47,637 bases of DNA from assembly GCA_002336975.1 (NCBI GenBank), contig DDFA01000030.1, positions 1-47,637 on the forward strand, in the 5' to 3' direction. Positions 16,171 to 24,442 of the stretch are shown in pieces. A program made the translations under genes and the position numbers. The stretch's first letter is position 1. Every line of letters starts with the position of its first letter. This DNA comes from Phyllobacteriaceae bacterium UBA1940. GTDB lineage: Bacteria > Pseudomonadota > Alphaproteobacteria > Rhizobiales > Rhizobiaceae. Under the pieces are notes generated by a model, which worked only from the letters and a program-made list of their open reading frames with translations, did no database searches and was not told the origin of the DNA.

Positions 16171-18678
16171 CTAATTCAACCGAACCGGCTGGCCGGCGAT
16201 GTCCCAGTCCGCCGGGTCGACACGCCGTCCTTGCGCGGTCGCGGAGCCGTCGGCGGCGAAGACGACCTCGCCATAGTCGGGATCGTCGACGACCAGCGCG
16301 CCGTCGGGACCGGGCCGTGCGGCCAGGCCGGCAAAGCGCGCGGCGAAGCCGTCGAGCGAGCCCGACAAGGACCGGTCGCCCAGCCGGACGATCCAGGTCG
16401 CCTTGCGCCCCGCCACCCGCAATTCATTGCCGGCCGTGGGGCCGGATGCGACAAGCTCAAGCGGCCGGCTGGCGGCGATGGCGACGAAGGCGTCGCCGGC
16501 TTCGGCCAGCGCGATCCCGCCGTCGATGCGCGATGCGGCGAACGCTTCGCGAGGGAACCAGGCATGGGTGAAATCGGGTTGTTCGACAAAGCAGTCGAAG
16601 ACGACGACGGCCAGCCCACGATATTGCTGCACCCTCGGCAATGTGCCCGAGCCGCCCCAGTACGAGGGACGGCCGTAGCCCGACTGCAGCACTTCGCCGG
16701 GATGGTTGATCCAGATCTGCGCGTCGGGGTCCGCGCCGAGTCGGAGCTGGATGACTGTTTCCTGATAACCCCATTGATTCCACCGATAGGCGGCGGCCGT
16801 GCCCATGGCGTAGTCGCGGGTCTTGTAGTGGTAGAGCCGGGCAAAGCGGTCCTGCCCCTGGGCGAATGTCCATTGCCAGTGTTCGGGCCCGTCGACCGAG
16901 GCGATGGCGGCAAGCCCGTCCGGAAGCGTCAGCCCGTGATCGCGCAGGCACAGCGCCAGCTGCGGCAGCGCGTGGAAGCGGCCGCCATAATTGCCCTTGC
17001 CCCAGAGCATTCGGCAGACGCCGGACAGTTCGAGCGAGCGCGAGGCGCGCAGCGTGTGCTCGTAGGAACGGCCCTGCGCGCCGGTGATCTGGCCGTGATG
17101 GGCCGAGCGGGCGACGATTTCCAGCAGCCTGACGACGGCCTTGCCGGCGCGTGTGGCGATGTCGGCGTCGGGCGCGAGCGCGTAGAGCGCGCAAAGGCCT
17201 TTCAGGTCGATGGGGAAATAGGGGGCGGAGTTGAACTCGGCCATTTCCCAATGCTCGAAATGGTCGAGCCAGGCGCGCACGCGGGCGGCGCCGATCGCCG
17301 ACTGGTCGCGGCCGAGCCGGCCGGAGCGGACAAAGGTCGCGTCGGGCAGGATATGGCCGGCGAGATAGGCGGCGGTGTGGAACAGCAAGGCGTGGTTTTC
17401 GGAAAAATACCACTGAACGTCGTTGCCGTTCTCGTCCATCCAGTAGCGATAGCCGAGCATCGCTGCGTCGATGCGGCTGACCAGCGCCGGGTCGAGCTTC
17501 GCCGCATGGACGGCGCGCGACCACAACAGCGGAACCAGGATGAAGTCGGCGCAGTCGTGGCAGTCCTCGATCGCCGGCAGCGCGGCGGAAATCATCGCGT
17601 TGGTCCTGGCTCCCGCGCGGCCGCTCGACAGGCGCGCCAGCGCGCAGACCGTGTCGCCCTCGGCGTGTTCGGAGACCTCGTCCAGCGCCTCGGCGATGCG
17701 CGCGGCCGGATCGGCCGGCGGCTGTCCCTGGCGGGCGGCATGGCAGATCTCGACGCCGAAGACGCGCGAGACGGCGTAGCCGCCGATGTCGAGCGTAATG
17801 CGGAAATGACGAAAATCGGCAGGCAGGCCGGCGGCGCTGGCGATGGCGAGCCTTTTCGCGCCCTTCTTCAGCACCGAACTGATGCGCACCGGCTCGTCGA
17901 TCGACATGAAATCGCCCTCGACGACGGCGAGCATGTCGGCGTTGGCGGGCATGGCGACGTCGCTGACCAGCGCGACGTCCTGATCGTCATAGGCCGCATG
18001 CTCGAACCGCATCGAGCCGAGCGCCTGTTCGAGCGCGTCGGCGATGGCCTCGTCGACCGGAATCGGCAGCGCGTGCACGGCCTCGGGACCGTCGAGATAG
18101 TCGAGCTGGAAATAGTAGCGCGCGTCACGCTCGGCGAGATCGTCGAACCAGACGTCGATGTCGTTGCGGCCGCGCTTCAGCTCGACCGAAAATTCCTCCG
18201 CCGTCTCCAGGTTGCGGCCATAGGGCGCAATCCAACCGGCCTCCTGGCCGTTGACGAACAGGATGGCGCCGCCGCAGGTGCGCAGCCTGAGCCGCGCGGA
18301 TCCGGCCCGCTGCGTTTCGATCGAGGTCTGCGCCCATGTGCCGATCACCGTCGGCCGGAACCAGAAACCCGACAGATCGACACGCGGCGATGCGAACGGC
18401 AGCCAGACCCGGCCCATGCGGGCCTCGGCGGTAATTTCGGGGCGTTTGCCGCGGCGCTGCGCGCCGAAGAGAGTGCGGCAGGGATATTCGTGCGGGATGA
18501 AGTTCTTGTGCTTGGTCAGGAAGAAAAAGGGGTCCATCTCGCCCTTCATCGGCTGATCCGGCACGTCGTAGCGCGCCTCGACGGTCTCGCCGAGCCGCCA
18601 GTAGGTCACCGGCGCGCCAGAGGCCAGCGGCCGGCGCAGCGCGTGACGGAATTCGGACGATGCGGGCGCAGGCTTCAT
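16171..18678 (-). CDS. Large protein of unknown function, likely toroid-type carbohydrate-active enzyme
   Basis: I do not recognise this 835-residue protein. The start is the ATG ending at 18678 (MKPAPASSEF), which overlaps the kduI stop as ATGA; a longer frame upstream would overlap kduI. No signal peptide, so cytoplasmic. Residues about 90-200 look like a beta-sandwich (GFWFRPTVIGTWAQTSIE, then FVNGQEAGWIAP), as in sugar-binding jelly rolls. Residues about 320-600 are helix-rich with conserved-looking aromatic/His clusters: WYFSENHALLFH (423-434), EMAEFNSAPYF (478-488), RSYEHTLRAS (537-546). From about 610 the chain is beta-rich (NHPGE at 658-662). This order (alpha-toroid, then beta-sandwich) recalls polysaccharide lyases of the heparinase/alginate-lyase type. 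Co-expression with GH105 and KduI suggests action on imported uronic-acid oligosaccharides. Confidence 0.6.
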   Translation of the reverse strand: MKPAPASSEFRHALRRPLASGAPVTYWRLGETVEARYDVPDQPMKGEMDPFFFLTKHKNFIPHEYPCRTLFGAQRRGKRPEITAEARMGRVWLPFASPRVDLSGFWFRPTVIGTWAQTSIETQRAGSARLRLRTCGGAILFVNGQEAGWIAPYGRNLETAEEFSVELKRGRNDIDVWFDDLAERDARYYFQLDYLDGPEAVHALPIPVDEAIADALEQALGSMRFEHAAYDDQDVALVSDVAMPANADMLAVVEGDFMSIDEPVRISSVLKKGAKRLAIASAAGLPADFRHFRITLDIGGYAVSRVFGVEICHAARQGQPPADPAARIAEALDEVSEHAEGDTVCALARLSSGRAGARTNAMISAALPAIEDCHDCADFILVPLLWSRAVHAAKLDPALVSRIDAAMLGYRYWMDENGNDVQWYFSENHALLFHTAAYLAGHILPDATFVRSGRLGRDQSAIGAARVRAWLDHFEHWEMAEFNSAPYFPIDLKGLCALYALAPDADIATRAGKAVVRLLEIVARSAHHGQITGAQGRSYEHTLRASRSLELSGVCRMLWGKGNYGGRFHALPQLALCLRDHGLTLPDGLAAIASVDGPEHWQWTFAQGQDRFARLYHYKTRDYAMGTAAAYRWNQWGYQETVIQLRLGADPDAQIWINHPGEVLQSGYGRPSYWGGSGTLPRVQQYRGLAVVVFDCFVEQPDFTHAWFPREAFAASRIDGGIALAEAGDAFVAIAASRPLELVASGPTAGNELRVAGRKATWIVRLGDRSLSGSLDGFAARFAGLAARPGPDGALVVDDPDYGEVVFAADGSATAQGRRVDPADWDIAGQPVRLN

Positions 18679-19508
18679 TTCAGATCCTTGATCGCGACCG
18701 GCGCGACGTCGTTGTAAGCCTGGTTCTCGCCGGTCATGCCCCAGACGAATGCATAGGGACCGGTTCCCGCCCCCATGTGGATCGACCAGGCCGGCGACAG
18801 GACCGCATCGCCGTCGGCGACGATGAGATGGCGCGTCCGGTCGGGTCGGCCCATCAGGTGCACGACGCGGTCGTCGGGCGAGAGTTCGAAATAGCAATAG
18901 GCTTCCATCCGGCGCTCGTGCAGATGCGGCGGCATGGTGTTCCAGATGCTGCCGGGCGCCAGATCGGTGATGCCCATCAACAGCAGGCAGGACGGCGCGA
19001 CCTCGGGATGAATATACATGACGAGGCGGCGCCTGTTGGCCCGGTCGGCGTCTCCCAGATCGAGCGGCTTGCCTTCGGCGCGGGCGATCAGCCGGTGCGG
19101 GATGTCGGCGCCGGCAGGAACCGAGTTCATGTAGAAGCGCGCGGGACGGGCTGCGTCATCGCTGGACAGCTCGACCGACTTCGCGCCACGCCCGACATAG
19201 ACGATGTCGCGGTTGGCCACGACGAACCGCTTGCCGTCGACGGTCACCGACCCGGCGCCGCCGAGATTGGCGACGCCCATTTCGCGCGCGGTGAAGAAAT
19301 ACTCGGTGCCGACGCCGGCGCCGTCGCCAAACGCCAGCGGCGCGGCCAGGGGCACGGCGCCGCCGAGGATCATGCGGTCGACATGGGTGTAGACGAAGCG
19401 GATTTCGCCTGGCGCGAACAGGTCCCCGACGAGAAACTCGGCGCGCAGCCGATCGGTGTCCATGGCAGGGATGTCGGCGGGGCCGACGCCGTAGAGCGTG
19501 CGCATCAT
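18675..19508 (-). CDS. kduI: 5-dehydro-4-deoxy-D-glucuronate isomerase
   Basis: KduI isomerises 4-deoxy-L-threo-5-hexosulose uronate, the sugar released from the unsaturated end of pectin fragments, to 3-deoxy-D-glycero-2,5-hexodiulosonate. The protein has 277 residues, matching the E. coli enzyme. The cupin metal ligands are all present: H195 and H197 in PPHLHERRMEAYCYF, E202, and H244 in WSIHMGAGTGPYAFVWGM. The start at 19508 gives an ATGA overlap with the GH105 gene; the ATG at 19505 is possible. KduD, the next pathway enzyme, is not in this operon. Confidence 0.95.
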   Translation of the reverse strand: MMRTLYGVGPADIPAMDTDRLRAEFLVGDLFAPGEIRFVYTHVDRMILGGAVPLAAPLAFGDGAGVGTEYFFTAREMGVANLGGAGSVTVDGKRFVVANRDIVYVGRGAKSVELSSDDAARPARFYMNSVPAGADIPHRLIARAEGKPLDLGDADRANRRRLVMYIHPEVAPSCLLLMGITDLAPGSIWNTMPPHLHERRMEAYCYFELSPDDRVVHLMGRPDRTRHLIVADGDAVLSPAWSIHMGAGTGPYAFVWGMTGENQAYNDVAPVAIKDLK

Positions 19509-20605
19509 GCCGCCTTCTCCTCGATGCCGATGGTCTCCAGCGCCTCGACAAGGCAAAGGATGGACAGGGCCTGGCCGTAGCCGGTGGGCTGGATCGGAAT
19601 ATCGCGATAAAACTGCAGGTCGTGGCCCATGCGGGTGCCGTAGGAGACATTGCCGACCACGCCGTCGGCGCTGATATTGTTCATCACCGCCGCAAGCGCC
19701 CGCTGCCCCGCCCGGCGGCAATTGTCGCCGGCCAGTCCGATGCGGGCGGCCTTCATCAGGCCATAGCCGAAGCCGGCGGTGGCCGAGATTTCCTCATAGG
19801 AGTCCGGATCGTCGAGCAGGGTGCGCCATGCGCCCGACGGCGCCTGGAGCCTGAGCAAAGCGTCGATCTGCGCGCCGAGCACGCCCAGCAGATGATCGCG
19901 CACCGCCGGCGACAGTTCCGCCATGTCGACAAGGTCGAGGATGCCGACCGTGATCCAGCTGTTGCCCCGACCCCACAGGGCGCGGGCGAAATTGTGCCGG
20001 CCGGCGAATGTCCAGCCGTGGAACCACAGGCCGGTCGACGTGTCGGCCAAATAGCGGGCGTGAACCAGAAACTGCCGCTCGGCCTCGTCGACAAAGCGGC
20101 GCTGGCCCGTCGCCTGGCCCCAGGAGGCGAGAAACAGCGCGACCATGAACAGGGTGTCGTCCCACAATTCGTCGTCGTTGATCTTGTCGGAGACATTGTG
20201 CTGGAAGCCGCCTTCGGGGGTGCGCGGCATGGCGTTGACCACCCGCTCGGCCCAATCGGAGAGGACGGCCTCGAAACGCGGCTGGCGGCGGCGGCGCCAC
20301 AGTTCGCTCAAGGCCAGCATGGGGGCGGTGGTGTTGACGTTCATCGGCGGCAGGCCGGCGGCGATGCGGCGGTCATACCAGTCCTCGACGGTCGCCAGAA
20401 GCGCGGCGTCGCCGGTCTGCGTCCACAACTTGACCAGACCGTAGAGGCCGACGCCCTGCGGCCACTCCCAGCTGTCGAAGGAGACATAGTCGCCGGGGGT
20501 GCCGTCGAGATTGGGTTCGACGAAGCGGCCGTCGGCGCGCAGGCCGGTCATGCCTTTGACGAGGCGCGAAAGCACGGTCTCTACCTGTCTTGCGTCAAGC
20601 GTCAT
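19505..20605 (-). CDS. Unsaturated rhamnogalacturonyl hydrolase, GH105
   Basis: A 366-residue cytoplasmic enzyme that should remove the delta-4,5-unsaturated galacturonate from the non-reducing end of rhamnogalacturonan-derived oligosaccharides. The catalytic aspartate is predicted in ELWDDTLFM (D149/D150). Substrate-site aromatics appear in SFDSWEWPQGVGLYGL (42-57), GLWFHGW (192-198) and WGRGNSW (211-217), an arrangement shared with YteR/RhiN. The start is the ATG ending at 20605 with GGGAGGA upstream; a much longer upstream frame would run through the divergent regulator and is rejected. It is the first gene of a seven-gene operon facing away from a LacI regulator. Confidence 0.9.
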   Translation of the reverse strand: MTLDARQVETVLSRLVKGMTGLRADGRFVEPNLDGTPGDYVSFDSWEWPQGVGLYGLVKLWTQTGDAALLATVEDWYDRRIAAGLPPMNVNTTAPMLALSELWRRRRQPRFEAVLSDWAERVVNAMPRTPEGGFQHNVSDKINDDELWDDTLFMVALFLASWGQATGQRRFVDEAERQFLVHARYLADTSTGLWFHGWTFAGRHNFARALWGRGNSWITVGILDLVDMAELSPAVRDHLLGVLGAQIDALLRLQAPSGAWRTLLDDPDSYEEISATAGFGYGLMKAARIGLAGDNCRRAGQRALAAVMNNISADGVVGNVSYGTRMGHDLQFYRDIPIQPTGYGQALSILCLVEALETIGIEEKAA

Positions 20606-20662
20606 CGATCCTCCCGCGGCTCCTCCAAGCCGCCATTTCCAAAGGGTCACATTCATTTCAGT

Positions 20663-20672
20663 ATTGCGCAAT
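20663..20672. promoter_or_regulatory. Candidate LacI-family operator
   Basis: ATTGCGCAAT is a perfect palindrome with a central CG, the hallmark of LacI-family operators. It sits in the 108-nt gap between the divergent GH105 operon and the LacI-type gene, suggesting control of one or both by the regulator. Confidence 0.4.
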
Positions 20673-20713
20673 CTGCAAATTTTTTTCAATGTCGGGCAAA
20701 GGCAGGCGGACAG

Positions 20714-21802
20714 ATGGACGGAAAACGCGGCAAACCGAACCGGCGGGTCAGGCTGGAAGAGATCGCGCAGCGATGCGGCGTCTCGGTCTCGACCGCGTCG
20801 CGGGCGCTGACCGGCGCGACCGGAGTGCGCGAACCGGTGCGCACGACGATCATCGAGGCGGCGCGGCAGTTGAACTATGCGATCCCGACCTCCGTGGTCG
20901 GCCGCAAGGTCATCGTCGCGGCCAGCAGCGCCGCGATGATCGACAATTCGCGCGCCCAGTTCACCTTTCACGTGCTCGACGGCCTCAACGAGCGCGCCCG
21001 CGTGCTCGGCGTCGAACTGGCGACCCGGCCGGTGGCTAGCAGCGCCGACGAAGCGGCGCTGCTGGGCGAGGCGGAAGCCGACGACGCAGTGGCGGGCTGC
21101 CTGTTCCTGACGCTCGAGGACGACATGCTGCCGCTGGCCGAAGGCTTTTCCAAACCGATCGTGCTGATCAATGGCGACGATCCGTTCATGCGTCATTCCA
21201 GCGTGACGCCATGCAATCGCGCGGCCGCCCAGTTCGCCACGTCGCACCTGATCGGCCTCGGCCACCGGCGCATCCTGTTCATGATGCGCAGCGGCCGGCG
21301 CACCATCCAGCGGCGGTTCGAGGGCTGGCGCGACGCGCTGGTCGCCGCCGGCGTCGGCCATATCGAGGACCTGGTGGTGGAGGTCGAGGACTGGCTGCCC
21401 GATCTCGCCGCCGAGGCGATCGCGCGCCGCATCGCGGCGCGCGGCCTCGACTTCACGGCGGTGCTGACGGCCGGCGACAGCCTCGCCTTCGGAACGATCC
21501 GCGGGCTTGCGCAGCGCAACGTATCGGTTCCGCAGCAAGTCTCGGTCATCGGCATGGACGACCTGCCGCAATCGGCCTTCAGCACGCCGCCGCTGACGGC
21601 GATGCACATTCCGATGCGGGAAATGGGATCGGAGGCGCTGAGCCTGCTGCTCGACCATCTCGGCGGCGGGCCGATGCTGGCGCGGCGCGTCGAACTGGCC
21701 TGCCGTCTGGTCGAACGCCAGTCCACCGGGCCGGCGCCCGCGGCGAAAGGCGAAATCGGCGTGCGGCTGTCCCCTCACCTGTCCTCGGCAAACCTCCGGT
21801 AA
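20714..21802 (+). CDS. LacI family transcriptional regulator
   Basis: A 362-residue repressor-like protein. The N-terminal HTH (residues 12-36) reads RLEEIAQRCGVSVSTASRALTG, the LacI signature, followed by a hinge helix and a periplasmic-binding-protein-like effector domain. SVIGMDDLPQSAFSTPPLTAMHIPMREMG is the usual C-terminal effector-domain motif. The longer upstream in-frame extension is not used because it overlaps the GH105 gene on the other strand. Divergent placement from GH105-KduI-ABC indicates that it controls uptake and breakdown of unsaturated pectin oligomers. Confidence 0.93.
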   Translation: MDGKRGKPNRRVRLEEIAQRCGVSVSTASRALTGATGVREPVRTTIIEAARQLNYAIPTSVVGRKVIVAASSAAMIDNSRAQFTFHVLDGLNERARVLGVELATRPVASSADEAALLGEAEADDAVAGCLFLTLEDDMLPLAEGFSKPIVLINGDDPFMRHSSVTPCNRAAAQFATSHLIGLGHRRILFMMRSGRRTIQRRFEGWRDALVAAGVGHIEDLVVEVEDWLPDLAAEAIARRIAARGLDFTAVLTAGDSLAFGTIRGLAQRNVSVPQQVSVIGMDDLPQSAFSTPPLTAMHIPMREMGSEALSLLLDHLGGGPMLARRVELACRLVERQSTGPAPAAKGEIGVRLSPHLSSANLR

Positions 21803-22308
21803 CGTCCCGCGGCGAACACCATCGGCTCGCCCTCGCGGGCCGACATGCGCAGCACGCGGCCCAGCAGCATCAGGTGGTCGCCGGCCTCGAAGCGGTCGAC
21901 GGTGGCGCATTCGAACCGGGCGAGCGCATCGTCAAGCAGCGGCGCGCCTTCGGCGTCATACGCGAAAGGCAGGCCGGCAAAATCATGTCCCGATCGGGCG
22001 AAACGCCGGCACAGTTCCGCCTGTTCGACGCCGAGCACATGAATGACGAAATGCCCGGCATTGGCGAATGCGGCGAACCGGCTGGAACCGCGGCCGATGC
22101 TTCACAACACCAGCGGCGGATCGAGCGACACCGAGGAAAAGCTGTTGGCGGTGATGCCGACCGGGCCGTCGGGACAGCGGGTGGTGACGACGGTGACGCC
22201 GGTGGCGAAACGGCCAAAACCGTTGCGCAACGGCCTGGTGTCGGCCGGCGGGCCAGCGACGCCCGGCGAACATGCGACGTCGGCCGCCGCTGTGTCGACA
22301 AACATCAC
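21775..22308 (-). pseudogene. smoA: Flavin reductase (SmoA-like), interrupted by an in-frame TGA
   Basis: The frame beginning at the ATG ending at 22308 encodes a flavin reductase of the HpaC/NtaB type: [39 protein letters not shown]. It then meets TGA at 22104-22102 and continues in the same frame without any shift (SIGRGSSRFAAFANAGHFVIHVL, then FARSGHDFAGLPF, FECATVDRFEAGDHLMLLGRV) to a normal stop at 21775. Without the TGA it would be a full-length protein of 177 residues. The interrupted position is where the family usually has Trp (LVLWS), so TGG to TGA is a single-base change. The gene overlaps the aldo/keto reductase stop as ATGA. It would supply reduced FMN to the monooxygenase at 23198-24364. 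A sequencing error cannot be excluded. Confidence 0.85.
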
Positions 22309-23201
22309 GGCACCTCCCTGCCCAGCGCGATTTCATAGAGTTCGAACCAGGTCTGCCGGTCCATCGGAAATTTGAGCGCATCGGCGATGCGGGCGATGCG
22401 CGGCGGCGCGTTGGTTCCGATCACCGGCAGGATCCGCGCGGGGTGGAATAGCAGCCAGGCGATGGCGACCGCCGTCGCGTCGACGCCGTAAGGCTGGCCG
22501 AGCGCCGTCAGACGCTCGACCAGGTCACGGTTGGCCGGGTCGAACAGGCGACCGCCGCCAAGCGGCGACCAGGCCATCACCGGCCTGTCACGCTGTTGCA
22601 GCCAGGCGACGTCGCCATTGACGAAAGCTTCGCTGGCCAGCAGCGACAGTTCGATCTGGTTGGTCGCCAGCGGACTCCGCATCGCCGACTGCAACAGGCT
22701 GGAATCGTAGGGCCTGAAATTCGAAACGCCTACGGAACGAACCTTGCCGGAGGCGACCAGCCGGTCGAGCGCCGCGCCGGTTTCGCGGTGATCCATCAGC
22801 GGGTCGGGGCGATGGATCAGCAACAGGTCGATGCGATCGGTCGCCAGTTCGCGAAGCGAACGCTCGACCGATCGTTCGATATGCGCCGCGCTGGTGTCGT
22901 AGTGCTTGACGCGGGCGCCGGCGTAAACGCCGACCGAGGCGACGATGCCGCATTTGCTGACGATCTCGATCCGGTCGCGCAGACCAGGCGCCTGCCTGAG
23001 CATCGCGCCGAACAGGCCCTCGACCACGTAGCCGCCATAGATGTCGGCGTGGTCGACGGTCGTCACCCCCTGCGCCAGGCAGGCTTCGACCCTGGCCTGG
23101 ACCTCGCCGGGCGAGGGATGCGAGCGGTCCGCCAGCCGCCACATGCCGTAGACGATGCGCGACAGCTCGACGTCGCCGGCAAGCGAAACCCGCGGCGTCA
23201 C
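22305..23201 (-). CDS. smoB: Aldo/keto reductase, SmoB-like (6-dehydroglucose reductase type)
   Basis: A 298-residue NAD(P)H-dependent reductase. The aldo/keto reductase catalytic tetrad is complete: D50 and Y55 (DHADIYGGY), K83 (IVSKCG) and H130 (LLLIHRPDP). The sequence [15 protein letters not shown] and [13 protein letters not shown] strongly resembles the AKR that reduces 6-oxo-glucose in the Agrobacterium sulfoquinovose monooxygenase pathway, and also E. coli YdhF. The GTG start at 23201 overlaps the monooxygenase stop by 4 nt (GTGA); the next gene overlaps its own stop the same way, so three genes form one tightly coupled operon. The assignment to sulfoquinovose rests on sequence recall plus gene order. 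Confidence 0.75.
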   Translation of the reverse strand: MTPRVSLAGDVELSRIVYGMWRLADRSHPSPGEVQARVEACLAQGVTTVDHADIYGGYVVEGLFGAMLRQAPGLRDRIEIVSKCGIVASVGVYAGARVKHYDTSAAHIERSVERSLRELATDRIDLLLIHRPDPLMDHRETGAALDRLVASGKVRSVGVSNFRPYDSSLLQSAMRSPLATNQIELSLLASEAFVNGDVAWLQQRDRPVMAWSPLGGGRLFDPANRDLVERLTALGQPYGVDATAVAIAWLLFHPARILPVIGTNAPPRIARIADALKFPMDRQTWFELYEIALGREVP

Positions 23202-24364
23202 TGGCGCGGCCCCACGCCGAGCGGCGTCGCCGGGGTTGACGCCGGAACCCGGCCGTAGACCTGCGGCAGCGAGCAGGTCTTCAGGTGCGGCATGACTTTT
23301 TCGCCAAAATGCCGGCATTCGTCGAGATGCGGATAGCCGGAGAAGATGAAGGCGCGGATGCCCATCTTGCGGTAGGCCTCGAGTTCGCTCAGCACCTGGT
23401 CGACCGAGCCGACCAGCGCCGCGCCGCAGCCGGAGCGGGCGCGGCCGACGCCGGTCCACAGATGCGGCTCGACATAACCTTCGGCATCGGCCAGGTCGCG
23501 ATTGTGCGCCTGGCGGGCGACCCCCAGCGACTTCGCGTCCAGCGCGCGCGAGCGGATCGCCGCGCCCTGCCCGTCCTCGAGCCTCGACACCAGCATGCGG
23601 GCGTAGTCGCGCGCCTCGGCTTCGGTGTCGCGCACGATCATGTGGACGCGCAGGCCGTAGTCGAGGGTGCGGCCATGGGTTTCGGCGCGCTGGTGCACCG
23701 CCTTCATGTGGCTGGCGAGTTCCTCTTTCCTGGCCGGCCACATCAGGTAGACGTCGCACTGCTCGGCGCACAGGTCGAGCGCGTCGGGCGAATAGCCGCC
23801 GAAATAGAGCAGTGGGCCGCCGTTCTGCTGGTACGGCTTCGCCGGCGCGGTGGTCAGGCCCTTGAAGGAATAGACCTGCCCCTCGAAGTCGAACTCGTCG
23901 CGCGACCACGCCTGGCGCAGGATCTGCACCACCTCGCGCGAGCGCTGGTAGCGAAAGGCGCTGTCGGCGGTCTCGCCGGGAAAGTCCGACGAGATGATGT
24001 TGACGGTGAGCCGCCCCTCGAGCATGTGGTCGAGCGTGGCGATGGTGCGCGCCAGCATGATCGGCTGCATCTCGCCGCAGCGCACCGCCGCCAGGAAATT
24101 GATCTTCGAGGTGATCGGCGCGCAGCCGGCGACAAAGCTCAGCGTGTCCTGCCCGACCTGGTAGGAGGACGGGCACAGGATGTTGCGGAAGCCCAGCTCC
24201 TCGGACTGCCTGACGATGTCGGAACAGTGTTTCCAGCTCGACCGCAGCGCCCCGTCAGGAACGCCGAGATACTGGTAATCGTCGGAACAAAGGGCCGAAA
24301 ACCAGGATACTTCGGCAGCGTCGACATCGGCTGAGGTAATCGGAACGACCGTCATTTTGCTCAC
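23198..24364 (-). CDS. smoC: FMNH2-dependent monooxygenase, SsuD/SmoC-like (LLM family)
   Basis: A 388-residue luciferase-like flavin monooxygenase. Segments SEELGFRNILCPSSYQVGQD, KINFLAAVRCGEMQPIMLAR, HMLEGRLTVNIISSDFPGE and the C-terminal LEAYRKMGIRAFIFSGYPHLDE match alkanesulfonate monooxygenases, which break the C-S bond of a sulfonate to give sulfite and an aldehyde. With the aldo/keto reductase and flavin reductase genes following by 4-nt overlaps it reproduces the smoC-smoB-smoA set for sulfoquinovose. The GTG at 24364 or the ATG at 24355 may be the start. No sulfoquinovosidase of GH31 type or dedicated transporter is next to it. Another sulfonate substrate is possible. Confidence 0.75.
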   Translation of the reverse strand: MSKMTVVPITSADVDAAEVSWFSALCSDDYQYLGVPDGALRSSWKHCSDIVRQSEELGFRNILCPSSYQVGQDTLSFVAGCAPITSKINFLAAVRCGEMQPIMLARTIATLDHMLEGRLTVNIISSDFPGETADSAFRYQRSREVVQILRQAWSRDEFDFEGQVYSFKGLTTAPAKPYQQNGGPLLYFGGYSPDALDLCAEQCDVYLMWPARKEELASHMKAVHQRAETHGRTLDYGLRVHMIVRDTEAEARDYARMLVSRLEDGQGAAIRSRALDAKSLGVARQAHNRDLADAEGYVEPHLWTGVGRARSGCGAALVGSVDQVLSELEAYRKMGIRAFIFSGYPHLDECRHFGEKVMPHLKTCSLPQVYGRVPASTPATPLGVGPRQ

Positions 24365-24378
24365 CCGTGTGACTGGAT

Positions 24379-24401
24379 TTGCACTTGCGTATCACGTGCA
24401 A
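24379..24401. promoter_or_regulatory. Inverted repeat in the smoC/GntR divergent promoter region, candidate operator
   Basis: TTGCAC and GTGCAA form a perfect 6-nt inverted repeat separated by 11 nt, within the 78-nt gap between the divergent monooxygenase and GntR genes. AT-rich sequence suitable for a -10 box follows (GCTATATCAAT). The GntR protein encoded alongside is the natural candidate to bind it. Confidence 0.45.
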
Positions 24402-24442
24402 TTATGTAGATCAATGCTATATCAATTTTCCGGCGACCGGTG

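Noticed and set aside
16141..18717. 858-codon plus-strand open frame
   Set aside because: Antisense to the 835-residue protein, which has coherent secondary structure, operon overlap and a proper start; the plus frame has none of these.
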